Shown piece after piece: positions 1-13,800 of a stretch of DNA of 64,000 nt. The DNA is taken from the NCBI RefSeq assembly GCF_964204645.1, contig NC_134026.1, positions 8,257,450-8,321,449 of the forward strand, given 5' to 3'. A program made the position numbers and the translations under genes. Numbering within the stretch: position 1 is the first letter of the stretch; each line of letters opens with the position of its first letter. Source of the stretch: Tubulanus polymorphus (taxonomy: Eukaryota > Nemertea > Palaeonemertea > Tubulaniformes > Tubulanidae). Under the pieces are notes generated by a model that made no database searches, was not told where the DNA came from, and saw nothing but the letters and a program-made list of their open reading frames with translations.

Positions 1-3000
1 GGGCTGTAAAGAGTTAAACGAGCGCTCGTTTCTGCGCGATTCATGCTTCTCAACGCAGAAACTGTCGAGCACTAAAAACAAACCCTCAAGTTCGTTCCCT
101 TCTCTAGACGCATGAAAGAAACACAACCCTTATACCATTTACGGTTTCTACGCGTTTAGATATGGATCGACCTTTTTGTTACGTATATGCATCAATCTCA
201 ACGGCACCGTTCTCTTTTTTCCGCTAGGCGAGTTAGAAAAAAATCGATCGTCTTTTTTTGAGTTGAATTTATCTTGATAGCACCACCACCGCGTGGCATT
301 CCAACTTTCGCTGCAGTTCGAATTCCTGTACACCGAACGCATCGAGATTGTGAGAGACGTCTGAGATTTCCGTTTGGTTAAAGAGAACAAGTTTGCGAAT
401 GTTTGGCAGTTACTCGGATGAAGGGTTCATTGGAGTGCATAACAATGTTTGATCAACCTCTCCATGTCAAAAATCACGCACTGCCTATTTGGTGAACCCA
501 TTTGCCAAAGTTGAATTTCGGGTCTTGTGACAAACAACACAGGTCAATCTATCAAACATCGATGTGATCTCGAAAGTTTAACTAAAATCTAATTTTGATT
601 CGAGCGTCGATCGTGATAATGTGTATTCAATGACAATCGGGGGTTCCAAAGAACTGTTGACCAAAATCTCCCCCTCAATCGTTTTGCTAGAATTTTTTCT
701 CACGGCCAAGTTTGAGAAATGCTTCAGTTTGAAACAATAAAGTGTGAACCATTGTGCTTATTGAGAACTTAAAGTGTACACATCCAAATTAAACCACACT
801 TTTCAGGTAAACCGGGGCCACGATTTGAGTCATGAATGAATATGTATACCACAGACAAACCTTTCGAATACAGGGACGGATCTATAGAGTCTGATTTAGG
901 GAGGGGTGCAACCCCGAAAAAAGGCATTTCATATAATTACAAAGACACCCCGAAAGAAAACCCATCGCAAAATATTAACTCATTCTTGGAACTTCGTATG
1001 AATTTAAACTTTTTAAGGTATACCAGTAGTTGTTTGATATTTTTCATTTTCCAGTTAAATTTTAATTCTAGGGCAACTTGACATTTTAAGGGGCGCACCC
1101 TCCCATAACTCCCCTTGGTTCTGCCCCTGAAATACGGTGATGTTATTTGTTGATTTATGTTGGGCGAATATGATTCTATAATGGATAAAGAAATCCAATT
1201 CCGATTCTGAATTCGAATTACACCCTTTCCCTGTCGCTGTCCTAATGCAAACCATCATGAATTGAAAGATCTAAAACAAACATCATCCGGGATTAAGAAT
1301 AATCCTTGTAAATAACTGTTGTCATGGTGATTGTAATCAATCGTAGCTTAAAAGATGGTCTAATTTGTTGGTCATGTTCGACAACACACACGGATACACG
1401 CCATCTTTGATGTCGAATCCAACGACCTCGCTGAGATGAGCGTTGCGAATGTCGTCGCTGCAAATATTGTCACATCGTCCCTCGGCATGAATTCGAACCT
1501 AATGGCATTTTCAAACAATACCATACGAAATAATATTTTCGAAGTTTAGAGCTTATGATCGAACGCATTATAACTCGGTCTTATACCAATCTCACAGCGT
1601 CGGCCATCTTGGAATTAGGTTTCACCACTAATATAAGAAGGTCCCGCAACAATAACGAACAAATAAAGTCCGGAAATGTTTCCTTGAGCTGTTAATTTAT
1701 TCAACGTTTCGACTATATTCTGATGTTCACCATCTTCGGGAACACTGAATTCAGTATCGGCTTCAGTTGAATTCAGTTTTTTCGTCATTATTGTGGGATT
1801 CTCGTTATATTATCGTCGCAATACGGATATAGTGTCTCACTAACGGTGATAATACGGTGACCAATGTTTCGATAAAAAAGGTCAAACCAACCGACGTTCC
1901 GTTTTACTAAAGTTCGCCAATAGTCAACCGACTACACAAAGGTCGCCATTAGTTCACCGGGCACGCAGCTATTTGACTTGGCACCATCGGCTTCACGATG
2001 TCGCCATGTTCGAATCTCTGCCGACGAGGGATGAAGCAACTGTATCATTCACCGAGATACTAAAACTTAATATCTGCATTATCGGTCGCCGAAGTTGAAT
2101 CTTCTGCGATCGCCACACGGATTACAGAATCATATAGACATGTAGAAATAGGATGACAGACGAGATTTGATTGATTCACACGTTGCGACTGGACGAGACA
2201 CACACAACGCACGCCGTGTAAACCCCCGATTAAAATATATCGATGTATGATCCGAATCCGTGTGTTATAATCATTGACGACTTTTGCAGATGTAAAATAG
2301 ATGCAGATAATTTTTTTTAAATACCTCAACCCACTGAGAGCCACGCAGGGCATTATTGGCTGGTTCGATGTTTCTGTTTCTCAATTGGGGAGAGACCAGA
2401 GAAAGACTTTCGACCAAGAAACTCTGTCGCCACCGGGATTCGAACCCATGAAATTAGATTACAAAAACTCTGTGTGAATTTATAGATTTGTAGATTGTAT
2501 TTGTATAGGTTAGTTTATTCTAAACTGGGAAAACAATAAAGATAATTACCAGGAGTTTTGATATGTTGTATCAAACTGGATGAGAGTTCGGTATGCTTTA
2601 TTACCAAATAACAGGCACAGATTCGTGTTTGCTATTCAGATCAACGTATATTGTTATAATTTCGGAGATGATTTGGCGAATGTGCGGAATGAAATCTTGA
2701 TTGAGTTTTGAATTCATGCGATCTCCGTTCGACGTTCGGCAATCATAGAAAAAGCACTCGCAGCCCAATTAGTTTTGTTTTCAATTTCCACGGAGAGTTC
2801 GACTGAAGCGAGATTGCAATTACTCATGGTATGAATCAGATACTGACAGTTCTTCCATTCACACCGCTGCCAAAGGCGCGTAGAGAGAATGACTTTCTGA
2901 CATCGCTACTATAGACCCGATACAACCTGATCAGCGCTCCCCCGCTGGCCGGTGAAGTATGAAAAACACATCATGGTCGCCCTTATCATCCGTATGAATC

Positions 3001-4154
3001 GGAGCGATGACCGCCACGCGGGTGTCAGGAGTAGATAGCTTTATACAGTCTAGTCGCAGTTGTCACAGCGGTCAGCGCATGATTCAACATCGCCCGCCAG
3101 GGAAACCTATTTACCTATTGTATACAACTTTTTTACCTCAGAATGATATGACATTTTTACTAATGCGCTTGTCCGCGACGTCTGGTTCATGGCGATTGTC
3201 GGCGGATTATTGTCTCGATGCGGAAAAAGATGCGATTAAAAGCGAATTCGTTATTGCTCAATTGTGAAAGGATGGACAGCCGAGCAGACGTGCACTGTCG
3301 CCCGAAATTACGTATCAATACGCAGCGTGTGTTTCTAAACAAACGAAAACCGTTGCGCGCCCGTGAGTCACTTGTATACTTACGCGCGCGCGGACGCTAA
3401 CGACAGTAACTATGGAAATGGCGAATGATGGATTACATCGACGTCGCCATCTACAATGACATTTCACTCGCCGGAAATTATTTGAGATATCTCTCATTTG
3501 ACAATCGGAAAGGCATCGCGGAATGCTTCGCTGTCTACAAATTTCAGATGAATTGATCACCATTCAATTGAGACAGCACGTCGCGCTACAGCGCGGCCCT
3601 ATATGGAGAAATAAAAACAACAACCTGACCGCGCGAGGGCAGAGTGTTGAATAATTTATAATTTATGTTATACTCGCTTTCCGGAAATATTCAGGCAAAC
3701 TACGATAATGTATTTCCTTGGTAACCAGCCATCCCATTAAGTGCAACGGCCCCGCATAATCTAGTTTAGGGATGCGTTGAATTCCGGAGACTGGACTGCG
3801 CATTAGACTAACAGCAGCTCCAGGGACGTGTCATCTTTTCAGAACAAAGGATATGTTTTCCAGCAGAAAAGAAAATTCTGAAAATGACATCTGATCTAGA
3901 AACATAACCTGGATGTCAAAAGCAGACCCCGGTAAAAGCTAATACCGGGAATCATTCGTTTTTTTTTTGTCAGAAGTGTCTTGGTGTTCTCTTTATTCCG
4001 CCTTCGTCTTTCTCGAAACTTCACAACAACCTTGAGCCAGAGTTCGGTCGGTTTTCGTGACGTTTTATCCGGCTAATGAGCCGCCTCGTTCACACCGGTG
4101 GTATCTTTAAGGAGCGGAATAAGGGCCTCGCTTAAAAGCCAGGCGCGAACTTAC
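1..4154. other. no gene found; probable FGFRL1 intron
   Basis: Apart from the Penelope-like copy at 1640-1860 and a tRNA-like B-box motif at 2436-2446 (minus strand), I see no coding exon here. It is probably the intron after the FGFRL1 Ig exon. Confidence 0.5.
1640..1860. mobile_element. Penelope-like terminal repeat or foldback element, copy 1
   Basis: It contains, on the minus strand, CCCGAAGATGGTGAACATC, then ATAGTCGAAACGTTGAATAA, then AAACATTTCCGGACTTTA. On the plus strand it ends with GTGGGATTCTCGTTATAT...GGATATAGTGTCTCACTAAC. The CTGAAGATG...CGAAACGTTGAATAAA pattern resembles ends of Penelope-like elements; no reverse transcriptase or GIY-YIG domain is present. Confidence 0.5.
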
Positions 4155-4427
4155 CGATCACTTTTAATGTAATGTTGACGGACACCGAACCAAATCCATT
4201 AGTAACGGTGCATCTGTATACACCTGAATCTTCCATGATTACGTCTAAGATTCGCAGTCTTTTGTTCATTACTTCAAATCGCTCCCAGCCTCCGCCGATG
4301 ATTTGCATGTCTTTGTGCCATTGGTAATACGCGTCCGAGTCGGATTCCGCCGGACACGGAATCTTCGTGTTGTGTCCCAGGCGGGCCGTGTGGTATTTCG
4401 CCACGCGCTGCGATACCACTGGTGGAC
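4155..4427 (-). CDS. FGFRL1: FGFRL1 exon encoding the first Ig-like domain (partial gene)
   Basis: A single 273-nt exon in phase 1 at both ends, the usual arrangement for an Ig-domain exon, with a polypyrimidine-AG acceptor and a GTAAGT donor. It encodes one I-set Ig domain: a Cys in IPCPAE, the core Trp in YQWHKD, and the second Cys in DSGVYRC. The end, TNGFGSVSVNITLKV, matches the first Ig domain of FGFRL1 closely and is a poorer match to FGFR1-4. FGFRL1 is a membrane FGF-binding receptor lacking the tyrosine kinase domain. The remaining Ig, transmembrane and tail exons should lie to the left, outside the window. The signal-peptide exon should lie at higher coordinates, but I could not find it in the 25 kb searched. 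A related Ig receptor is possible but less likely. Confidence 0.8.
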
Positions 4428-4978
4428 CTGAAAAATATAACAGAAAAGAAAAACGATTTAGAAAATAACATTTTTTAGGATCACGTTCAGGAACTTCGTG
4501 AAACATTCTGCGCGCAACTTTTATGGAAATCGAACCGTTTAAATCGATGGCAGAAATTTCGCGAAATTTTCGTCGGGCAAATTTTTGCCGAAAGCAAACT
4601 ATGGCTTATACTCAGATAACAAGGAATTAGCTTTTATTCGCATTCAACGGTTGCCCAGGTATATTCAAGCGGATCCAGGGATAATAGTCTCTCCGACATC
4701 AGAAACCTGTTACAGGAAATCTATACTTTCAAGTATAAAGTCGTGTACTCGACTTCTTCTGTCGTTTCGCAGCCACATGCGTAGCTCTTGCGAATTGGAA
4801 CCGTTTTAGAGAACCGGGCGCGGGTCCAACGAAACGAAGAAAAAAACTTAGAAAGTTGAAAACTTCTGGTAGAAACGCAACCGATAAGATGTATGATGAA
4901 ACCGTCACCTGATTTCACCGAATTAGTTTATTATTACGTATATACTAGAAAATACCCAGCCACGGCATGGGTAGAAAT

Positions 4979-5003
4979 TTGATTTGATTTGATTTGATTT
5001 GAT
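4979..5003 (+). repeat. (TTTGA)n microsatellite
   Basis: About five copies of a pentanucleotide TTTGA/GATTT; no other feature here. Confidence 0.8.
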
Positions 5004-5282
5004 ACATTTCATCGCCACCGTAGTATGATTCCTCACAATCGAGAGTGTGCGTTCCTTGTAAATTGGAAAGATTCGTTGTATATTATCTGAACAAATCCTA
5101 AAATCCCTGTTTTTGCATCTACGTACATGCATTATCTGAAATCTGTATAATGGAATTACGAAAATAATTCGTATGATGTTTTAAACAAATAAATCACTCA
5201 ATCATAATTGCGGGGAATGGAGCCACACCTAAAAACTAACAAAAGAAGAATGTCTATAAAAACGAACCGAATGCATTGAATG

Positions 5283-5800
5283 ATGCGTTGTTACGGAGAT
5301 AATGCCATCGCAAGAAATGCCACCGGAAAAAATGCTATCAAAATTCAGTGAAACAAAGGAGAAAATGCCACCAGGTTACTTTTAGTAAGAAAAAAATAGG
5401 TTAAACGGCAACCAGTCAATGATCTCTTTTTACTTGATCCTTTTGCTTTTTACTTCCTTTTCCCTTAACCCCCTAGTTTGCTTTGCTTTGAATATATTCA
5501 GTTTGTTGTGTTTATGCCGTATATTATTCTGTTTCTATCATTAATACATAAATGATAAGAGTCTTTTCCTAGTACGTATTCAGAGTTGATTAACTATACT
5601 TCGGACGTGTTATCATCTGGATAGAGGAAGCGTTAAAATAAACTATAGCGTTTAATTATCATAATGTATTCATTTTAGATTGTTGGAAAAAAAATTATAG
5701 GTGGCATTTTTCCTATCCTAATGTCATTTTCCATTGGTGGCATGTTTGGCACTGGCATTTTTACCGGTGCTAATTCTCCCGGTGGAATTTTTCCTACATT
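5283..5800. mobile_element. element with subterminal AATGCCACCGG repeats in inverted orientation
   Basis: On the left the motif GAAATGCCACCGGAAAAAATG occurs in several variants (5295-5370). On the right its reverse complement GGTGGCATTTTTCC recurs (5700-5790). The middle is AT-rich with no coding match. Iterated subterminal motifs of this sort are typical of DNA transposons. Confidence 0.5.
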
Positions 5801-6009
5801 CCTATATGATGAACGCCGTCCTATTCGTTCGACTTCCGGGGGATGGGGCGAGTATTTCGAAGCAGAAACACGGTGAACGCTGTAACCGTACGGTTGGGCC
5901 CCGACTGCGGAAAAGAAATACTATCGATAAGAACCAGCGGAGGAATATACCGGCTTATCACGAGACCACTAAAAAACTCCCCGAGCGATCGTTTTTATAG
6001 TTTTACGTC

Positions 6010-6350
6010 TACTTAAAGCTGCGATCGCACGAGCGTTTTTGGAACAACCCGACCAAATTTTAGTACGGGACAAATGATTGCGTTCGAATTGCAACTGGTT
6101 CCGTTAGTGACTCACTTCACTTTGCACTAGTAGTTTTAGATGTTAGTTTTTCTGGCCCAGAATTTTATGAAGAGTCGAAAATCAGTGGTTGAAACGTTCT
6201 ATCGATGATGGTTTCATTCATCGTCAACTGAAACAAACGGGACATTGTTAAGTATCGAGAGAGTGGTTTACGTGTGAACGCGCTCTCTAATTAGGCATAG
6301 GCTAAATTTGACTCGGGCCTGATCCGGGCCAATTTAGATAAGATAGCTTT
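6010..6350 (+). repeat. dispersed repeat with partner at 28450, copy 1
   Basis: It contains GCGATCGCACGAGCGTTTT, GTGACTCACTTCACTTTG, GTGAACGCGCTCTCTAATTA and GGCC-rich ends, in the same order as the copy at 28450-28750. No coding match. Confidence 0.55.
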
Positions 6351-6999
6351 ATCTTTCTGAAAATTTGTAACGAAACATATATAAAATCATTCATCGGATA
6401 CATGACGAGTGAAAACAATATTTCATACACAATATGAAATGTTGTTACAATATCCCGGGCCAAATCGTCTCCGTGAGATCGCGGCTTTCGAGGTGGCTTC
6501 ATACAATGCAGTCGCAGTCGTCACCATTTCTTTCTCACACAATCGCTCGCCTCTCTATCGACGGCATTATTTATATAGATCGGCCATTTATCGACATAAT
6601 CGTTATTAGAAACATCGCGTTCTGTACCGTTTTAATGATTAACTTTAATTATCATATACCCAATGATTGGCATATCTCATAATCAAACGTTGATTAGGTG
6701 ACAATAAACGACTATTAGGACTATATATCATTTCGCTCTGATGGCTGTCAATTATCATACCAAATGTAAATGATACCATATTTTTCGCGGCCAAATGACT
6801 ATTGCGCACGTATTATACGTGCTGAATATAGCGTGAGTTCTGCCGTTCTGCCTTTTTCGAAGTTATATCGGCCGTTCCCAGAATTTCCAAATACGAATAC
6901 CAACAATATACGATTCATACGAATTATGTCTATTCACCATATTTTATACACATCCACGCTACAGAGCATGATATGTTAAGTGTTGCTGGTATTCTACAG

Positions 7000-7350
7000 G
7001 ACGACCAGGTGACTGGATGACTAAATTGCAGGTCGACAAAATTCGATGCACTTAAATCTAGTCAGCTAGTCGTCCAGTCAACCAGTGGGGTAGTCATCCT
7101 GTCCTCCGGTCGCCCAATCAACCAAGCTCCTAGTCACTCTAGTCCAGTCATCCAGGGCCAAATTCGGTTTTCGTATCTAGTCGAATAGTGGTCGGAACTA
7201 ACAACCGAATGCACTTGATTTTCGAACTATTTCCGGAATATAGTTCCGACTAACGGACATTCGGTTTCGTTTAGTTCGACTATAGTCGACTAACTCAGAT
7301 AACCGAAGGTGGTCCAGTCGGACAGTCGCCCTTTACTTGTCACCTGTCTA
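7000..7350. repeat. degenerate AGTC-rich repetitive stretch
   Basis: Dense variants of CCAGTCA, CTAGTCG and their complement GACTGG occur on both strands, with GACTGGATGACT facing AGTCATCCAG about 140 bp apart. It may be an old foldback element or a low-order satellite. Confidence 0.4.
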
Positions 7351-8286
7351 CAGTCTGTCGGCGGGTCTCCGGATAAGGAACTGCGTCCGATCATTGACGA
7401 ATAAACTATCTAGTTAATACGTCCATGGTCCGACGTACGGGACATCTTCCTAGACCTGTGCACTATTCCACCAGATTTTACACACGGGCCCGGGATAAGT
7501 TATTCACAGTCCTGGCATTATTGTGCAATAGCCTGATCATAGGAAAATGACAAGCGCCCTGGCTGTCTAAAGATCGCTGTCAGGTATTTGGGTTACCTGC
7601 TGATCGTACATAAACAAACCAGTTCTCGAAATAACAAAGAAAATCCAATTTATCGTTTAGAAATTGCATATAGGCTCGACGTATTGTATATCTGTTCATG
7701 CCATACATGTGTTTTCATTTCTGGTAGAATTGTAGTTTTCTGCGTTTGAAAAGAAATGGACTTCTTTTAATTTTCACCGGTTGAATTCGCATTTGATGCA
7801 CACATATGTGACAGCTAGGAGGAAGCGGTTTATTTTCTTTTCAAAACTATAACGGTAGCATTTGAGAATGCGTTTTATGCTTATATTCGTTTGATAAAGG
7901 CTAAAAAAAATCATACTTTGTTCTCATTTATGCCGAGCTTAAAAATTGACCCATACGACAACCAATCTACCCTGAAAATTCCTTTTTTTCAATTCAAGTA
8001 TTTTCATCCAATTATGTATTGGATTTGCTTAGAATTCAAAGCCGATTACATAATGCTGTGAGAATATTTCGGTTTTAGTTTGACTTTCGATCTGAAATTA
8101 TAAGGCTTGAAAGTTTATTCCGTTATTTCTACTTTCTGCTTTAAAGTTGGCCCAGTCGGCCGCCATTATAGACTACCCTGTACACTACTTTTTTAAAATC
8201 ACGATCAAGTTAACCATAAGAGACCCGGCAGCTATAGAAGTGAACTGATTACAAATGTTATTGCAGTTTACAAAATAACCCACCCA

Positions 8287-8415
8287 GGACCCAGTTCCAC
8301 AGTAACTGTGGTTATAACTGTTGTCACAAATGTTGTGAGTTAAGAGATAACTCATTGAAAATAAACTAATTTTAACTATGAGTTAACTCTAACTCAGAAC
8401 TACGGAACCGGATCC
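8287..8415. mobile_element. GGRCCCAGTT foldback element, copy 1
   Basis: The left end GGACCCAGTTCCACAG and the right end (other strand) GGATCCGGTTCCGTAG pair. The interior contains further inverted GAGTTAA/TTAACTC segments. Member of a family with six copies in this window. Confidence 0.6.
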
Positions 8416-8984
8416 TGTTGATTATGAGATACAAAGTATCATTTCAAAATTCAGCCATATATTCAACATATATCGGGATCTATAGATTGATCCTTCGAAT
8501 AGAGAATCGACTGCAGAAAAAAAACCCGACGTGACTGCGACAAATTTCTTGTTTGCGTGCTCAAATTGAATTACACTCGCGTGATTGACACTGGATGGAA
8601 AACGTGTTTTCACATATTTACGGCGTCGTAATACGGCCCGAGCTTGATTAAATGCAAATTTTAATTGATATGTAAATGAGGCTGTCCAGCCACATGTCAA
8701 TTAACGTCAGTTTACTACGGAACAGCGGCGAAGATGCCGAATTCTGTGATTACGGTATATTACTACGGGGAATTGCATCAACCGTGTTATTAAATCTAAT
8801 GAACACGTCGCAGCTTAAACGGCATTATGAACGAGAATGTAAAAATATTTATGAAATTGATTCGCGACCGACGCCGGACTTCGATATACCTATACGTAAA
8901 TGGAAGACGGATAAAGAAGATGATTTTTTATACTTGTACATTTCAAACATGGTTTATCTAAATTTTATATTTTTCACTAAATAC

Positions 8985-9500
8985 AAAAGCTGGCGCAAAC
9001 TCAGGATGAAGTTAATTCGCTATCGAATTTGTATACGCGCCATTTTCTTCGCCAAGTTCTGTTGTTTCCCTATTTTCACAGATTTCTAAACACATATTCA
9101 AAGGGAATTTAGTTAAGCTTCTATCGCTTTCGGTGAAGGTCGGTAGGGCCTTACTTGCTTTATGCCCAAATACTTTGATTGTTCTGTTTTCCATATTTTC
9201 ACAGATTTCTAAACACAAATGCTAAAGCTGGTGCAAACTCAGAAGAATTCAGTTAAGTCTCTATCGATTTTGGTGAAGGCATAGAGCCATTTACTTGCTT
9301 AAACCCAAATACTTTGATCGTTCTGTTTTTCCATATTTTCACAGATTTCTAAACACAAATGCTAAAGCTGGTGCAAACTCAGAATTCAGTTAAGTCTCTA
9401 TCGATTTTGGTAAAGGTATAGAGCCATTTTCTTGCCAAATACCCAAATACTTTGATTGTTCTGTTTTTCCCTATTTTCACAGATTTATAAACACATAGAA
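8985..9500. repeat. tandem repeat, about 139-bp unit, roughly 3.5 copies
   Basis: The marker TATTTTCACAGATTT recurs at 9071, 9194, 9333 and 9472, giving periods of 123, 139 and 139. Each unit also has AAGCTGGYGCAAACTCAG, TCTATCGMTTT and CCCAAATACTTTGATYGTTC. The copies are diverged, and the first overlaps the end of an unsupported 137-codon ORF. Confidence 0.8.
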
Positions 9501-10724
9501 TCGAAGAGAAGGAAGCGACGTTCAGAAACCTAATTTCACCAAATTGTTCGAAGCTTTTTTCTCAGCGCAAGTTTGTTTTAACTGTATAAATAGAGGAACT
9601 TTGCTCGAATTAGATTGAGCAGGTAAATAAGATATCGGCTGCCTGGAAACTGCCACCGAGACATGCTCGGAAGTTATGCAATACGATTTGGCACGCAATT
9701 AACCTGACTTCTAGAGCAATCGGGAAACTAATGAAAGTAATTCAATATTCACTTAATAGAATCATCGACCGACCGTAGTGCTGCAATTCCGACCTACTAC
9801 ACAATCTGATGACGTAATACACACTTATCGCACCACGACAATGGCAGAAGTGTTTCGGCAAACATCTCGAATGTCGGCATTATTAAGTGATGAAATTCTG
9901 CCTCGAGAAAATCAAGAAAAATAGCAATTGTGTCTGTATATTTCAGCAGGTGCATTTGGCCCGCTTTGCAAGTTGAATTTATAAGCTAAATTTCCTAAAT
10001 GATCTAAATTTCCCAACTTTTTTCCAAAATGAAATTCTGCGCCAAAAAATCACGAAATCAAGCTATTGTGCTTGTGTATTTGGTCCGCTTTCACCAGACT
10101 TTTTATATGGAAATTCAAGCTCCGATGTTTTTCAACGTCTTTCGATTTTATTTTCCCGATGGGGACATTCAGACAGCCATCAACTTTGAAGAGCAGATTG
10201 TGTTGTCTTTTTTTTAAATTTTCAAACAGATCCACGCCGTAGCGCCATCAGATTCCCGTCATCAACGCGTCAAAACTCTTCAATCGCGCACATCTCGCTA
10301 GAAACGCTTAAATACAGGCGACTCGGCAGAAATGTATAAGTAACGTTGCGGCAGATCTGATGTGTCAAGCATACACGAGTCGTTATTTCGCACATAATCA
10401 CCGCGCTGCGAAGTGCTTCTCATCTTGGTGACTGTCGAGATGTTTAACTCAGACATCTGACACCTATAAGTCATCCTCGAGAGGTCTACTGCTACATATC
10501 ATACAGTGATATATACGGCGCTCAGTACATGCAAATATTCTGCCTTTCTACTTTCACCCTAGTCAAAGAAACATCATACGTCGTTTCTAATGTTTCTGGC
10601 CGTTTTCAAAGCAGTTAAACACGTACAAATCGGCAACAAACTGAAGAAATCTAAAGCGGGGAAACTTAAGGGGTACTAAAATACAGCCAAATACAATAGT
10701 TAGTCGCAAATTTATTTTCCTACT

Positions 10725-10805
10725 ATACAAAAAGTCGCATTTTTACCGATAGCATTTTTCCTATGGTGCAAAATTTTGTGGCATTTTTTTCCGGTGGCAT
10801 TTCTT
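10725..10805. mobile_element. solo end of the AATGCCACC element
   Basis: GTCGCATTTTTACCGATAGC, then GCATTTTTCCTATGG and CCGGTGGCATTTCTTC: the same iterated motif as the right end of the element at 5283-5800. The partner end is not visible nearby. Confidence 0.45.
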
Positions 10806-13800
10806 CTGTATACCACATGGCTTGGATCTGACCTATACGAACAATCATCTCGAGCTCGTTGATATGACAGTTCATGGACAGTCTAAAGACTGAAATTGAC
10901 TCAACTTGGTCTTATCTGAAGCCTAGAGCGCGTAGATCCAATCCTGTTACCATACAGACTTTGGAGATCCCTTCAAATCGAAGAAAGTGTTCTTTCTTTT
11001 TCTTCGGAATAGCGTTTCAGAGAGATTTTGTATACCGGATACGATTAGGAGATCTTTGTTTTATTCTCTGGCATAATCCAGCTCGGAGAAAATAATCGCG
11101 TTGCCTTCCATAACGTTAGTATCCGAGGGTAAACTATATCGGCGAGGTTTATCAACGAAACCGTATTGCTTACAACCGCACCACATGGCTGCAACGTGGT
11201 TACTAAAAGGTTGAACGTTATACCAATTTTACTGACGAGCACTCCGAATATCTACCATTCTAGCAACTTTTATTTTATAAGTAAGGATCACTTTGAGTTT
11301 GTAAATATTTCGTGGTAAATGCCAAATGTGAAATCAATTTATTGTCTAGAAGATTATAGCTAACTGTATCAATCGATTTTTCCAAAAACATAAGAAAAAT
11401 GGGGAAACACTTTTCAAACTTTTTCCCCATCACACCGAAACTATTAAGCCGTCAATCATCCCGTCGTCGTCAATTTGCGCAGTAAAACGCAAAGCTTAGC
11501 ATAATCTGCGCAAAATTCGTTTACAGGATAAAAGTGTCGCGGACGTAAATAATGCTGACCACAGATGTGCCGGTCATTAAATACTGATAATATATGCCCC
11601 GGGTAAGGTGAATGCCGCCGCGAGTTTCTAGCTCGTATTAATATGTTCTATTGTCGTCTGGTTTGCGAATGTTTATCCACAGATATTGCAGTGATTTATA
11701 ACTCCAATTATGCGTTCATTAATCTTGGTGACGATGGCACAGACTGTCTTATAGCGCGATCGCACCGGCTGGCTGATTTTGCCTTCTCCACCACCGACTA
11801 GGCGGTTCGAAGATGATTCAAACGATCCGACTATCAACTCAGAGAATTTTGTACAGTTCGTACTAAAAACAAAACGAAAGCAGATTTTCAGAACAAAAGT
11901 CTGGATCCAATTTTACAACAAAAAAAAGAATTATCATATTTATTCACCTAGTATAAATGATATGCGATTATAAAAAAGGTGCTGAAACATACATATGCTC
12001 GGAAAGCCAATAGAGACTTTTTGTCCCTTTAGGGATCCACGCACCCAGAACCGTATGAATCCAAGCACCCAGAATCATGATAAGTTCCCATTTCTGCAAT
12101 GTCTATAGTCGCTATAACAGTCAGGTTTTTGCTGGGAATCGGAGCGCAGTCGACATGATATAAGCTAGGCTACGATCGCGGTTGCTCTCAGTTGCGTCGG
12201 TATCGGTCGACATAAGTCAGCCTTTATTCAGCCGGGCCCAGCTAAGGGCAGAAGGTTAGCTACCGACATCTAAACTGTCGATTTTCAACCGATCATCGGG
12301 CGAACCAATCTTGCACTGTGCTTGTAAGATATGCGAATATATATATTTATATATATAACCGAAAATAATCGCATTGCGGGATAGAATTTTTGATCAGCGA
12401 ACGCTGCTCCGTCGAAGAAGATTCATCATGTTATGTCAGCGTATTGTCAGCTTATCTATACCCGAACAGGATTGAGTAAGGCAGAGTAAGGCATGTTAAA
12501 CGGCTATACAGCTAACGAACGATAACTTGTAGCATTTGATGCGGCGATGTTAACCGTACCGTTTTTCCATCTTGCGCCTTACACATTATTTGTCAGTGCA
12601 CAGATGGGCAGGATGATGTCTCAGAAGCTTTCGATAATTTAGTCGGTAACCGGACTGTGTGGTTTTCGTTACGCGAATGATGGCTTTTTTAACCGGCTCA
12701 TCTGACAGCCAACGATCGGGTTACCGCCCTATACCATCGATAACAGAATCTACGAAAACAACTTTCGATTCCACTTGAACGAATCGTATCGTTCGTGTGA
12801 TCGAATCCTGTTGCTGATAGATAGCATGTCTTGATTGATAGGCCTTCGACTTATCCCTCGAATAAGTGGAAAAATAAACCCTAGTTCGCAATGCCCTAGT
12901 GGCGCGCTATACGTAGACTTTTTTCTGATACGTAGGTTATGGTAACAACGGGTGTAGAAATATTTCGGTGATCGTTGAATGAGAGCTATGTGGTACATTC
13001 GCCATCAAAAATGCCACAAAGTTTACTCGGAATATCTACCGAATAATGACAGTTCGTAACTGGTTCGTTTATACAGAAAGTGTTTGATAACAACACCTTC
13101 TTGCACCGATAGACAATTAGCATACAGGCATCTTTACTCACAAATACTTCAATTTGACACCGAAAGCGACTGGATATACCGAATCTCTAAACAAAAGATT
13201 AGTTACCACAACTGGTTACACTCACGGCGTTTCCCGACAAATGTCTAATATTTGTGTTCGAGGTCTAAAATATTTATGTTTAGATGTTTTTATCAGGCTC
13301 GGATACATTAGGGCTGAAGTGCGTGGCAGCGTAAATGGAAACCGGTAGAAAAATTCTGTTTACCCTTCAGAAACGGCCGTCTAAAAGGAACCACTACATC
13401 ATCCGGAGGATAGTTATTGGAGAGCGACGAAGAAGTAGCCGGTCGGAGCAATCCTCTTCGCTTTCTAATGGCATCGGCTTGCAGATATCATCAACTGACA
13501 TACTCGGCGTCAAGATGGCCACTTCGTTTGCCGAGTGAAAGAGTTAACAGAACCAAAACTTTATGTCTTGGTATAACTCGACGTAGAATGACATTTAGAT
13601 AACTATAAATGCTTTCTAAATTTAGGCTTTTTCATTAAAACGCCGGCATCGATTTTGACGTGTCGGCGAAAACAGGCTATATATTCTGCGTTACGTGTGA
13701 AGGCTACCTATGGCATTTTCCTCTTGAAACTTAACTCACCGGATGTTGCACGTTGAACGGCTCGCGAACATCAACAGTTTACGAATTGACAGCCCGAAGC

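Noticed and set aside
8676-9089. 137-codon plus-strand ORF
   Set aside because: No recognised domain, no splice or start context, and its end runs into a tandem repeat; chance ORF is more likely.
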